The position numbers and the translations under genes are program-made. A stretch of 64,000 nucleotides of DNA from the NCBI GenBank assembly GCA_963682175.1, contig OY821771.1:35236201-35300200 (forward strand), given 5' to 3'. Of this stretch, positions 45,902 to 58,154 are shown piece after piece (the stretch's first letter is position 1; each line of letters starts with the position of its first letter). The notes below the pieces were generated by a model. It saw nothing but the letters and a program-made list of their open reading frames with translations. It did not search any database and was not told the DNA's origin. This stretch comes from Triglochin maritima. Taxonomy: Eukaryota > Streptophyta > Magnoliopsida > Alismatales > Juncaginaceae.

Positions 45902-46756
45902 CTTCTAGCCCTTGAACTCCAAAGAAACCAGTCTAAACACGTAGAAAACCAGATCAAAGCCCTATCTTTAGGTCAATAACTTAAGTCAATAATATACCTC
46001 TGCTTCTTTTAAGCACGCAATTTATTATATAGTAGATTGACAAAGATTGTGGTGCATGTCCTTGTCTTACATACTTACATATATGTACTTCAGGTGAAGT
46101 AGGATATGTTGGTGTACATTATATGAACCATACTTATTTAGTACTTCATTTGTTATGTGATTCATTACAATGACAGGTTGTAAAGTAGAATGGTGAGAAG
46201 TATGGAGAGGAGCAGATAAAAAGTCAAACATGTTTTGAAACTATATATAGTATGTATCACATCCAAAGACACTTCAAAGTCTATATTATTCTTCATTGAT
46301 TGTAGCAGTACAAATATGGTGATATAATCCCATGCAAATCTAGGACGTGTGTGTTTGTTTCATGCTACTTCCATAGGACGAGGAGAGAGAGGGAAGAGAG
46401 AGAGGGTGGAGATAGAAGAGAGACAGGAAGCATCACAACAATCTTTTTAGCTTTTTTGGTAACTGCCATGCACCTGTGCTGATGGAACTAAGTAGTTACA
46501 CTGGTGGCAGCACACTCATATATGTGCCCTAAAAGAAACCCCGGTATAGTACAAAATACTTCCACGTTAGAGCCTTTCTTCTTTTCCCATCCGAAGCTTT
46601 TTATCGATTGTTAAGAAATCTAGTGAGAGAGAGAGAGAGGGTTGGGATTTTCAGTGAACCATTCTTTTTTTTAGAAACCTTGGGAATGAGATGTACATGA
46701 ATTTCTGGGTTGAACAAGCTAGCTAGCTAGCTAGGTGGTGGTGGTCCAGATGTTGG

Positions 46757-47597
46757 ATTTTAAAATGGGTTTTTGTTGCTGTACATATCAAAATGTTCAA
46801 AATTGACCTAATACTCATAGTTTCTCAAAAATTGTTTAGATACCTATCACTAGGAAGAAAATTGTTTTAATGCAGTTCTGTTAATGTGGGTCTCACTTCT
46901 GCCTGCTGCCGTTAACAGATTTCGTTACGACGTCGTTAATGGAATAATTAACAAATGTATTAACTCACTAATTAAGTAATTAAAAATATTGTTGTGTTAC
47001 ACATCCAACAATTAAAATGGTATGCTACTCATCCCAAAAATTATAATTGGTATAATACCTATGAATTTTGAAAAAATGTTTTTTTGTTAAAAATGTGGTA
47101 AATCCAACTTGTTACATGTTCTAACAAATAACATAATAAATTTCATTTAATCTTTATAATTTGAAAATATCCAATTTATAATTTGAAAATATCAAATTAT
47201 GAAGATTAAACGAAATTTATCATGGTATTTGTTGGAACATGTAACAAGTTGGATTTACCACATTTTTAACAAAAGTCATTTTTTTCAAAATTCATGCGTA
47301 TTATATCAATTATAATTTTTGGGATGGGTAGCATACAAATTTTAATTGTTGGGATGAGTACCACAACAATATTTCTTATTTACTTAATTAATGGGTTAAT
47401 AAATTTGTTAATTATTCCATTAACGACGTCGAAATCTGTTAACGGCAGCAGACAGAGAGTGAGACTCACGTTAACGAAACTGCATTAAAACAATTTACAT
47501 CATAGTAATAGGTATCAAAACAAATTTTGAGAAACCATGAGTATTAGGCTAATTTTGAACCTTTTGATATGTACTGTAGCAAAACTCATTTTAAAAT
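46757..47597. mobile_element. Foldback MITE, copy 2 (within the duplication)
   Basis: Same element as 16,493-17,308, here 46,767-47,587, with the same ATTTTAAAAT flanks. It was copied by the duplication, not by a second transposition. Confidence 0.75.
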
Positions 47598-47760
47598 TGG
47601 AAAGATTTCTTATTATAGATGAAAACTACTTTGACATCATTAACAATTAGTTTCGCTATTTAGTAATTTATTGTATGGTTGAAGATCATTTTGTATTGTG
47701 AACTGAAACTTTCTTCAATCTAATGCCTCCTAATTAAAGTGGAAAATCACTCTAGTACCA

Positions 47761-47762
<2 letters not shown>

Positions 47763-47841
<79 letters not shown>
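47763..47841. repeat. (TA)n microsatellite, copy 2
   Basis: Counterpart of 17,484-17,558, a few units longer. Confidence 0.95.
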
Positions 47842-47844
<3 letters not shown>

Positions 47845-48238
47845 GTCAAGAAATACGTCGAACTATTGGAAATTGCAGTTGACCTAATAGTTCTCGTCAC
47901 ATTTTGTGGATATTATGGGTATACGATAAATCAACAGATCAGACAAAAATAACATAATTTTAGAACGACATAGGTGGGATTGAAGTATTTAGCCAATGTC
48001 ATTGCTCTAAAAACATAAACTATCATTTCTCATAGACAAGGTTTATTGTTGTTCTTGTTTCCAAGATACAACCACCCCAGTCTCCTGATCGGGCTCTCGG
48101 TGCAATATAGATGTAGGAATCAAATCCGGCCTATGGTGTTGTTGTTCATTAATAGTTTGAATACCACAAATAACTTATCGAAAATTGGAGAGAAAAGGTG
48201 ATTTTTAATGCATTTTGTTTTTTATAATTAAATTTCAA

Positions 48239-48996
48239 TATATAATTCAAATGCTAGCCGTCAAACGGTTGGTACGTTCGAGCAGTCTTAGTATTACATT
48301 GTGGAGTCTTAAAATGGTCAGCTCATGGACGTAAATGTAATATAAAGATACATATATTTTTACAACCTTAATTACAATCAAGATATGGTCATTATTTTGA
48401 AAGATGTTTACCCACCAACACAGAGGACAGCCTTTGCTGAGACAATACCCTAATCATAACTAATCCAAGAACTATAAGACCACCAATTGAGTTAATCCCA
48501 GTCATATAATTAAAACATGAAAAGTACAGTTGTTACAAAGGGTTGTGGGGGACATGCACATTGGATTCTGAATGAAGCATCCAACTTAATTTGGTAGGAG
48601 GAAAAAAAAGAGTGGTATCAAAGTGCAGAAGTACGGAAGCTTCCAGTCGTTCGTGGGTATTGGATTCCCTCCTTCCTCTTTGCATGGACCATATAAATAT
48701 CACCACGTACTACTAAGGTTGTGCTTGGGTGTGTCAACGCCTCAGCGGATGTTACCACATCATCATGTTTGTTTGGTACATCCATTAGTGTCTGTAGTGA
48801 AAATGTAAAATTTCTACATTACTTCAAACACATTAGAACTTAAGAGTTGATGGGAAGTTAAAACAATTTACTAGTCGATGGAAGAGATGTTGTTAATTAT
48901 TCATGAACGGAAGGTAGAATGAGTCGTAATGTTGTTTATTTTGTGACTCTGTTGCATAGAAACATAATTTAAAGATGTATAAAATCACAATTTGAT
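48239..48996. other. Intergenic, nothing recognised
   Basis: Unique-looking AT-rich sequence between the duplication and the copia element. The 61-codon frame at 48,623-48,808 has no family resemblance. Confidence 0.5.
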
Positions 48997-49413
48997 TGTT
49001 AAAACCAACAATTGGCTCAAACTAACGGTCATCATTGCCACAAGGAAACATATATTCTTCATCATACAAGGCAACATTTATCTCCACATATCAAGCAAAT
49101 CAATGTAATAAGGAAATAACCCAAACGTCTATTATATCCCAAGTCATATAAATGTACTCATTCTTTTTGTAATACACAGAAATAATCAAATAAACATTCA
49201 AAGCACAAACTTCAATATGGTATCAGAGCGTCGATCTCAAACGTAAAGGGTTGCATCATCGACGGCAATCCCTCAGACCACCGCCTCAGACCACCCAAGT
49301 CATCATTGACTATCCACGTTTTCAAATCCCAAAACCCAATTCGGTCGATCGACCTCAGTTCCAAAGCACTCGACGAGGGGGGTTGAAGCAGAAGCCACAT
49401 CCGACCCCTCGCC

Positions 49414-50192
49414 ATGACAACATACGGAATGACGCCTCAAAGACTGACCACCCAAATGCTCAATGGTACAAATTACATTTCATGGGCCCAGTTGGTCACC
49501 TTGTCCCTCAGGGGGAAGGGAAAACTCGGTCATATCACTGGCCACACAAAGAAACCAACAATTGACGATGCGAAGATCGAAGAGTGGCAGACCACCGATC
49601 ACCTCACGATGACCTGGGTGTTAAACTCCATACAACCACAGATCACCGAATTGTTCATCTACTCCGACTCGGCCAAGGAGCTCTGGGACTCCATCCACAA
49701 CCTATATGGTAAACAACAGAACTTTGCTCATGTATTTAAAGTTAAACAAGAACTTTCTCAAACTAGGCAATGGTAAAAGACAGTCACAGAGTACCTCGGT
49801 GCCCTAAAAAGTCGGTGGGATGAACTCAGAATCTATGAACCGCCGATATAGACCCTAAAATCATCAAAGAGCGGGTCGAGCAAAATCAGGTCTGCCAGTT
49901 CCTGGTGGGACTCGACTCTAGCTATGAGACCCTGAAATCACAAGTACTGCTATCATCGGAGCTACCGCCCCTCAACCAGATTGTCTCTATGGTCCAACGA
50001 GAGGAAACAAGGAGGCATGCCATGCAACAAACTACACATCAAGAAAATCAAGTGTTTACAGTTGCGCACAACCGAAATCAAAACACAAAAACAAAGACCC
50101 AATTCGGGAAACGAAAAGATGAACATTGTGATAACTGCAAAAAACTAGGACATAGCTGCGACCGATGTTGGTTTCTCTACCCACACCTCTAA
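49414..50192 (+). pseudogene. Copia gag remnant
   Basis: The start reads like copia gag (QMLNGTNYISWAQ, then LSLRGKGKLGHITG), with a UBN2-type core and a CCHC knuckle CDNCKKLGHSCDRCW near 50,130. It is interrupted by TAA at 49,774-49,776, another stop and a frame change before 49,905. Confidence 0.85.
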
Positions 50193-50363
50193 CCACCCAA
50201 GGATGGCACCAGAGAAAGAAGGGGCGATGACAGGGGACGGCCAAGCGGCAGACCCGACTCGGGTTTCTCTCTAAACCCTAACCCTAATTTTTCTGATGGA
50301 AAACAAAAATGGTCGCAAATCGGGTCGGCATCCGATAGCTGGGGTTATATATCTGATTCTCTC

Positions 50364-53300
50364 GTGAATCCTCGAACACCCGACAACCGACCGCTGAAAA
50401 ACGAGCGGGCAGACGCAAACTCGGGTATGCACGATTTTGCCACGAACGCCACCAGTAACGAACCAGACGCATACGCCAATGCGAGAGGGTTTTCTAGGAG
50501 TGGGCCGGAGTCAACCCACAAGAAGTTGGGCCTTGTCCTGGCGCATCTCAACAATCTCCTCCACAAAAATCACAGCCCACAAGGTGTTGGGTCAGGTATA
50601 AATCAGTTTTTTGCTAATCAAAGTATTAATCAGATTTTTGCTAATCAAACATTTACTCCTAATTCTTGGATTATAGACACGGGTGCCACTGATCATATGA
50701 CTGGAAATAAAGACCTTATATGTGATATCCAATATAACCCAGACTTAAATAAATTCGTGATTGTGGCTGGTGGTAATCGAATAAAAATTAGTGGCATGGG
50801 ACAATCAACATTACTCAGTAACACCTCTGAACATGTCTTATATATCCCAGAATTTGCATCTAGTCTACTATCTGTAGCAAGGACAACAAAAAACTTAAAT
50901 TGTAATGTTATTTTCTCACCATTTCATGTGTTATTTCAGGACCGAACATCAGAGAATATGATTGGTAAATGATTTCTCATAAATGGTTTGTATGTGCTAG
51001 ACTCAAATAACCATGTGTTTGCTAATAATGTGTCACAATTTAACCCTAACTTGTGGCACAAACGCATGGGACACCCATCTTTGCTAGTTTTAAAACAATT
51101 ATTTCCTGCTTTAAATTTAGATACTGAAATATGTTGTGAGACGTGTCGTCTTGCAAAACAAACTAGGTTACCTTTTCATGCATCTACTTCTAAGACAGGT
51201 ATGCCATTGGAGATGATACACTCTGACATCTGGGGTCCAGCCCCGGTTGAGTCTTACAATGGTTTTAAGTATTTTATTACCTTTATTGATGATTTTTCTC
51301 GTACAACTTGGCTTTACTTGCTTAGATCAAAATCTGATGTTTTCTCTATTTTTTGTGAATACGTTTCCTTGGTAGAAAAATTGTATGATACAAAAATAAA
51401 AACTTTTAGATATGATAATGGCACTAAATACACTAGTAATGTTTTTCAAAACTTTCTAAAAGAAAAATGAAATTTTCATCAAACTATGTGTGTTAACACC
51501 CCTGAACAAAATGGGATATCTGAAAGGAAAAATAGGCACCTTTTGAATGTCACTAGAGCACTTATGTTCCAAACTCACGTACCTAAAGTTTTTTTGGTCT
51601 GAAGCTATCTTAACTGTTGTTTACCTAATTAATCGTTTGCCCAGTCCCACAATCCAAAATAAGCAAGCCTTAGATATTCTGAATAGTAGGCGAATGAATG
51701 TTGATCATCTTAGGATTTTTGGTTGCACCTGTAATGTTCACAAAAACCATCCTGATAAACTTGATTTTCGTTCTGTGAAATCTATTTTTCTTGGGTATTC
51801 TTTTCAAAAGAAAGGGTACAAATGTTATGATCAGTCTGCATGCAAACTTTATATTTCTCGTGATGTGTCATTCTTCGAACATGAATCCTATTTTGAATCT
51901 ACAAAAACTAACCCTACAGGTGAGACATCTCCTCTCCCTACTTTTGATATGTTTGATATCTCCTATCTTGAGGAAACTCTCATTCCTCAAGATGGGGGAG
52001 ACGAATATACAAGAACTACAGGAGAGTAAAATGACGAACAGGTAGAACCACAAGAAGGGATTACGGCAAGGAGGTCCACGAGACCCACTTGTACTCCATC
52101 CCACCTCCAAGACTTTGTGACTTACAACGTCACATATCCTATCCAAAATTATATCTCTTACAATGCTATATCTGCTTCTCATCGTAATTTCTTGAATGTA
52201 ATCGATCAAGTTAGTGAACCTACCTCCTACCATGATGCCCTTAATCACCCTCAATGGGTACAAGCTATGCAAGATGAGGTAGATGCCTTAGAAAAAAACC
52301 ATACATGGACCCTTGTCCCCTCTAAACCTGGAATAAAACCTGTAGGATGTAAATGAGTATATAAGATTAAATATAATAGTGATGGCTCTATTGATCGGTG
52401 CAAGGCTAGATTAGTCGCTAAGGAGTACACTCAAACCTACGGCCTTGATTACCTCGAAACATTCGCCCCTGTAGTTAAAATGAACACGGTTAGAGTCCTT
52501 CTATTTGTGGTCGTCAACTATGAATGGAATCTTTATCAGATGGATGTCCAGAATGCTTTTCTGCAAGGGACCCTGGAAGAAGAAGTCTATATGACTCCCC
52601 CTCCAGGGTACAACTCTGTTCATAATCAGGTTTGCAAACTCCACAAATCTATTTACGGATTGAAACAATCTCCCAGAACATGGTATGCAAAACTCAGTCT
52701 CTCTCTTCTTCAATTTGGGTTTACTAAATGTTCCGCTGATGCATCTATGTTTACCAAACACCATAACAACATCACCACAATCATTCTTGTTTATGTAGAT
52801 GACATCATAATCACAGGAAATAATGAAAATGAAATCAACCTCGTAAAATTATATTTGAAATCCAAGTTTGACATCAAAGACCTAGGATTCATGAAATATT
52901 TTTTGGGCATTGAACTTGCATATTCTAAGAAAGGTCTTTTTATCTCAACAAAAAGTATGTCATAGATCTTCTAAAAGAAACTGGTAAAATAGGATCCAAA
53001 CCCGCTAACATCCCCATTGAGACAAACCGGAAGGTAAGTCCCCAACGAGGGAGAACCCCTACATAATATTGGACAATTTCAAAGATTAGTTGGTAAACTC
53101 ATTTATCTCACTGTCACCAAACCTGACATTACTTATGCGGTAAGTTTAATTAGTCAACTCATGCATGCTCCAAACACACAAGACCTCAATATAGTAGACA
53201 TAATCCTTAGATATCTAAACAAAACCCCAGGGCAAGGAATATGGATGAAAAGAAATAATTCTAATTCAATAATTGGTTATTTTGATATAGATTGGGCGGG

Positions 53301-53758
53301 TAGTCACGATCGCAAATCCACCACAGGGTTTTGCACATTTGTTGGTGGAAATCTCGTCACATGGAGAAGCAAAAGGCAAAATGTCATTGCATGATCCAGT
53401 GCAGAAGCAGAGTATCGAGTCATCGCATCCACCACTAGTGAACTCGTTTGGGTCAAACAACTTCTCAAAGATATGAAGATTCTTTATCAAAAGCCTATGC
53501 AAATGTATTGTGATAACAATGCAACTCGACACATTGCCTCTAATCCAGTTTTCCATGAACGGACTAAGCATATAGAAGTCGACTGCCACTTTATCAGGGA
53601 AAAATCCAAGCTAAAGAAATTGAGGTTCCCTATGTTCAAAGCAAGGACCAGCTCGTAGATATCTTCACCAAGCTACTAGATCAAAGACAATTTCATAACA
53701 TTCTCGACAAGTTGGGATCCTTCAACCTCTTCCGTACCCAACTTGAGGGGGAGTGTTA
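50364..53758 (+). pseudogene. Copia pol remnant: protease, integrase, RT, RNase H
   Basis: Protease WIIDTGATDHMTGN (about 50,665); integrase with WHKRMGHPS, CETCRLAKQTRLPF, HSDIWGP and TPEQNGISERKNRH; reverse transcriptase with QMDVQNAFLQGTLEEEVYM, IYGLKQSPRTWY and the active site LVYVDDIIITGN (52,788-52,823); RNase H with DIDWAGSHDRKSTTGF, SSAEAEYR and YCDNNATRHIASNP. At least six nonsense codons or frameshifts break the frame (ends at 50,970, 51,468, 52,029, 52,354, 52,965, 53,394 and so on), so it is inactive. Confidence 0.9.
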
Positions 53759-53971
53759 AAACCAACAATTGGCTCAGACTAACGGTCATCATTGTCCACA
53801 AGGAAACATATCTTCTTCATCATACAAGGCAACATTTATCTCCACATATCAAGCAAATCAATGTAATAAGGAAATTACCCAAACGGCTATTTTATCCCAA
53901 GTCGTATAAATGTACTCATTCTTTTTGTAATACACAAAAAAATCAAATAAACATTCAAACCACAAACTTCA

Positions 53972-54620
53972 ATAGATATTCAATGTAAGGCGGTTCTCGC
54001 AGCACTCTACTCTTCGAATTTCCATAGCATTTATCTATTGTGCTTCAATATTTTGCTTTATAGGCTCACCATCTGAACAAAACTCAAGTACTTAATTGGT
54101 AGTGGATAGTAGATCCAACTTCATTGAAAGGTGTTGGCTTATCAATATGAAACTACCTTGTAACACTTCACTATGATGAAGATTATTATTATTTTTCTGT
54201 GTCTATGTATGGACAATATGTGTTAAAATAGACCCTTACTGGTCGAACGACTTGGGTATTAGGATTACAATTAAACTTCTATAATAGTTAATGGTAGAAA
54301 TTGTAGGATCAACATTGGTTTAACTTTCAAGGAGTCAATAACTCATACTTAAAATGCAGTTGAAAAGAGAAGGTTGAATTAAAATAAAGAATTAAGATAT
54401 CACATACCACAAGTCCACAACAAATTGTAGGATTGATGGTTTAAATTTAGAGGGGTGAATAGAATTTATATTTAAAAAATACAATTGAATAAAAAAAGTG
54501 GAATTAAAAAAAATCACAACCCACGATGAACACCACAATATCGTCCAGTTTGGTCATCAACCACGATCTAGTCCAATCACCAAGCCATCCCATATGAAGT
54601 TTCACATGGAGAGGGTCTCC
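53972..54620. other. Intergenic, nothing recognised
   Basis: AT-rich sequence. Two similar blocks near 54,300-54,380 and 54,420-54,490 ('...aattaaaataaag' context) suggest a weak local duplication. Confidence 0.4.
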
Positions 54621-55715
54621 TGAGGGCACCCACTATGGGTGCACTTTCCTCGGGGAAGGCATAAAGGGTGGGGGCACGACCTCGGGGGTTGCGCCCAGTG
54701 GTGTGGGGCTGGGGGCCACGTGCCCCCAGGTCATCGGTACAAAAAAAAATTGTGTTGTTTTTTTAAATCTTTTTTTAATATTTTTTATTTTTAAATTTGT
54801 GTTTTTTATTCTTATTTTTCAATGATATACTGAAAGGTCGAGTGTCACCTGTAACTTATGTTGTCAATGGTTCTCAGTTTGATATGGTTACTATTTTACA
54901 GATGATAGTTATCCGAAATGGATTGTATTTATCCAATCAATCATTCTTTCTCAAACACCGAAAGATAGATTATTCGCTCGATATCAGGAAACAACACGAA
55001 AATATGTGGAACGTGCATTCAGAGTGCTTCAAGTTAAGTTCGTGATCGTGAAAATGTCATCTCTTGCATGAAATCCTGACATGCTTAATAAAATAATGGT
55101 TGCTTGCATCATCATTCACAATATGATCGTGAAGGATGAATGCAACTCTTACGTTCATTTTGCTAATATAAATGAATTTATTTAGGATCGGCCTCGAAAC
55201 ATTAGCAGAAGTTCTAATGAGGAACATTTTCATTATTTCACTGATCGTACCGTGGATATTAACAAATATCTGGATAATAGAGGCTAAGTTCGTGTTAGAC
55301 AAAAACATTTGGCTTTGAGATCTGATTTTATCGAGAATATATAGCATCATGGAGAGAATGCAAATTAACAATGTTTTTGTAATATGTATTTTTATATTTT
55401 TAATATTTTAATTATTGTCATATGTAGTTGTCAATTATTATTTATCAATATTTTTTTGTGATTTTAATTGAAATACTTGTTATTTAATTAGATTAAGTAA
55501 TTGTAAAAATAATTTATTATGTAGTTTGTGGATTGTTGTGAAAGAATAAAAGAGAATGTAAAAAGAAATGACGTGGACGAGAGAGCATTGAAATATTTAG
55601 TTGGGATTAAGGAGGAAGGGAGTTTGATGTTGGGTTGGGAAAAAAGTTGCGTTGACGTGACAAATAGAAATGTGGTGTGGAGTTAGATAAAAGGTTGGGA
55701 CAGTGGATGACCTGA
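54621..55715 (+). mobile_element. PIF/Harbinger transposon relic
   Basis: Likely borders are 54,624 (GGGCACCCACTATGGG) and 55,712 (complement GGTCATCCACTGTCCC), flanked by 3-bp TGA on both sides. The TIR match is imperfect (about 11 of 16), so the borders are tentative. The interior holds a transposase fragment. Confidence 0.5.
54810..55345 (+). pseudogene. PIF/Harbinger transposase C-terminal fragment
   Basis: Text typical of plant Harbinger DDE transposases: FNDILKGRVSP then VNGSQFDM; a frame change near 54,885; SYPKWIVFIQSI; RKYVERAFRVLQVKFVIV (family RKDVERAFGVLQ.RFAIV); and MVACIIIHNMIVKDE (family ACIILHNMIVEDE). Several stops (for example near 55,068, 55,184 and 55,286) show it is dead. 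Only the C-terminal third of a normal transposase is present. Confidence 0.8.
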
Positions 55716-56045
55716 AATATCCATTCCGAACCAAAATCCCATCTTTTACCACTTAAATTTGAAAACACTTAAATCCCAGATTCAAAACTTGAGAGTGTAT
55801 GTGTATCATAAGCAGGCAAGTGAGATTAATATTTTCAGTGGAAATTCCTCAAGTGATATGATACGAGTATAGTACGTGGGATTCTCCGGCAGGTTCATGG
55901 TTGGAGCCCGAACTAGCTTTCCTTATAGACAAGTGACTGTGAGTTTTATCTACCTCCTCGAATATGAAACTTCTTTCTCACAAGCTTATTTGGGCTGTTC
56001 GAGGGATTTTTCAGATTATTAAAAAAATGATAAGAGTGTAATACG
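55716..56045. other. Intergenic, nothing recognised
   Basis: Short AT-rich spacer between two transposon relics. Confidence 0.5.
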
Positions 56046-56742
56046 TTTTTTGTTTGGGATTTTTGCTTGGGTGCATTGTGCACCTCCAAAAGTTATTTAT
56101 TAGGTTTTTGCACTCATGTATTTTTTTATTACTCCAGAACGTCCACAAATTCAACTAATTGTTTGGGTGCACATCTCTCAAACACCGTTAACGGATTTCG
56201 TGGCACCGTTAGTTGCCCCCGTTAAGTTCAAATTTAATTGTCGACTGAAAGTCAAACGGTCGACCAAAAACCAAATTGACTCTCAATTCAAGCCGACCAA
56301 GTATAAATATGTCACTTGACACCTAATTAGACATCAATTAAGTTCGAATCCAAACGGTCAACCGAAAGCCAAACGGTCGACTGAAAACCAAATTGACTCC
56401 CAATTCGAGTCGATCGAGTTTTTTAGATACTTTCGGATGTTAACTAGAGCTCAAAATTGGTGTCTAATTAGGTATCAATTAGCATATTTAAACTTGGTTG
56501 ACTCGAATTAGGAGTCAATTTGGTTTTCGGTCAGCCGTTTGACTTTTGGTTGACCATTTGAATTCGAACTTAACGGGGACAACTAACAGTGTCACGAAAT
56601 CAGTTAACAGTATTTGAGAGAGGTGCACCGAAGAAATTATTTGGATTTGTGAGCGTTCTGGAACAATAAAAAATTACACGAATGCAAAGACCTAATAAAC
56701 GACTTTTGGAGGTGCACCGAGGCAAAAATCCATTTTTTGTTT
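56046..56742. mobile_element. Foldback MITE with 10-bp TSD
   Basis: The element (56,056-56,732, 677 bp) is an inverted repeat with a centre near 56,390. Ends are ggatttttgc(tt/ct)gggtgca at the left and its complement at the right. A 10-bp TTTTTTGTTT flanks both sides. The arms contain aacggtcgacc and aacggtcaacc motifs like those of the chromovirus LTR arrays. No coding content. A partial relative lies at 6,800-6,975. Confidence 0.75.
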
Positions 56743-56947
56743 CCATGCAACGTAGACTACAACATGAGATCAGTTTGAATAATAGGAAGGTCTGGAACTC
56801 AAGTATGTCTGTAACCAATTAGTTACAAAATAATCCTAACCAATTAGTTACAACCAAGGGTTCTATTCAAGGTTTTCAAATAATTCCTTTGAACATAGTC
56901 CAGGAGTTCTAATTAGATTCTTCTTGGACTCTTGAACTTAAGCTCTA

Positions 56948-57299
56948 CTTGTCCTTAGTTTTTTTTCATCATCACTTTATTATTGAAGCTTCAGCCTTTT
57001 GTATTACCGTTTTGTTAACATCAAAATCTATTGTATTTAGGCTTCGTAAAAGACGAAAATTTTGGGTTGGGTAACAATTTGCATCTTCAGCTATCATTTA
57101 ACATTTTCTTCACTTGCCCTTAGTTTCTTTACATCATTGCTAATTATCATTAATGCTTAAACCTTTTGTATTAGCGTTTTATTATCATCAAAATCTATTG
57201 TATTTTAGGTTTCACAAAAGACAAGAAATTGCGATTTAGACCTCTGAATTGTGGGTTGGGTAACAATTTGCATCTTCAGCTATCATTTAGCGCATTTTC
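56948..57299. repeat. Two diverged tandem copies of a 165-190 bp unit
   Basis: Units start at 56,948 and 57,113. They share 'ccttttgtatta', 'catcaaaatctattgtatt' and 'gggttgggtaacaatttgca' followed by 'tcttcagctatcattta'. Confidence 0.8.
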
Positions 57300-58154
57300 T
57301 TCCCTAGGACTGTAACGTGGTTGTTTTAATTAGATATATATTCCATTCCAAACCAACAAAGACAAACAACACTTAATTTTAAAAGACGAACTTGTCTAAA
57401 TCTTTAAATCCTTTCATTCACAGTTCTCCCTTTTCTCTTCAAACCTTGAATTCGAAATTTTCTTCGTCGCCTGATACTTTTTTTTGGATATAATATAATA
57501 TTAATATATATGACTTTCGGCTCTAACTCGCATGCTAAATAACACTAGCTAACACCTACTCATTACTCTAGCATAGTTTACTAAACATGTACATACCCTA
57601 TATATGTTAATTTTACTAAACAAGGTCAGCTATAATGGAAGACCAAGTCACTTTCACTAAAAAACTTACCAATCATTGCATGGGAGGTTTCACTCGATCG
57701 CATAAATATTCAATGATACGTCGAACTCTGTGAAGTTTCAAAAACAATACAAAAGCAGTTGGTAACATTTGGAGTGACTTTTATTAGGTGTAGAAAATCT
57801 GTCCGCAGTGAGTATGTTTGTGGCCACTCGAAAAAAAGGGACAGCGCGCGTGCAGGTTTTTGTTTTGTTGTGGGCTTTGATGATTACCATGTGGACGTGT
57901 CGAGTGCGGGAATATTGGATGTCTACGTTCTTGTCACAATCACACTCTTCTGTCTCCATTTCAACCGTTTCTTTAAATTTCTTCTTTAAAGCGGGATTCA
58001 AAGAAGATTCATGGGTGGGGTAGGTTAAATGGGTGATCTTTGTGGGGAATGGAGATCCATAATTATCCTGTAGGGCCCAAGTTTTTCTTTTCTTGAATTT
58101 TATATATGCAAATGGAATGCCAAACAAACACCGAAAATAAAGAAAGGTTGGGAC
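57300..58154. other. Intergenic, no gene recognised
   Basis: A 129-codon minus-strand frame (58,127-57,738) has ordinary composition but resembles no family I know and lacks supporting gene structure. Confidence 0.45.

Larger units (their letters stand above)
45902..48238. repeat. Right copy of the 2.3-kb direct duplication
   Basis: Begins CTTCTAGCCC directly after C's LTR and ends at TCAA (48,235-48,238), after which the sequence continues into unrelated flank. About 99% identical to 15,637-17,955, including the internal foldback MITE and AT microsatellite. No gene is recognised. Confidence 0.85.
48997..53971 (+). mobile_element. Degenerate Ty1/copia retrotransposon with short LTRs
   Basis: The two LTRs are each 218 bp (48,997-49,214; 53,754-53,971), TGTTAAAACC...CAAACTTCA. 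A tRNA-Met primer site TGGTATCAGAGC lies at 49,218-49,229 and a polypurine tract TTGAGGGGGAG at about 53,743-53,753. Order is gag, protease, integrase, RT, RNase H, as in copia. The LTRs differ at about 11 positions plus indels by eye (about 5%), much more than A, B or C. I find no matching 5-bp target duplication. Confidence 0.92.

Noticed and set aside
48613..48626. TGGTATCAAAGTGC resembling a tRNA-Met primer site
   Set aside because: Two mismatches, and no LTR end or retrotransposon coding sequence lies next to it.
48992..53979. Target-site duplication of the copia element
   Set aside because: The 5 bases before the left LTR (TTGAT) and after the right LTR (ATAGA) do not match, so no TSD is claimed.
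57738..58127. 129-codon minus-strand open frame as a gene
   Set aside because: Resembles no known family; isolated between repeats; no promoter or intron evidence. Left as intergenic.
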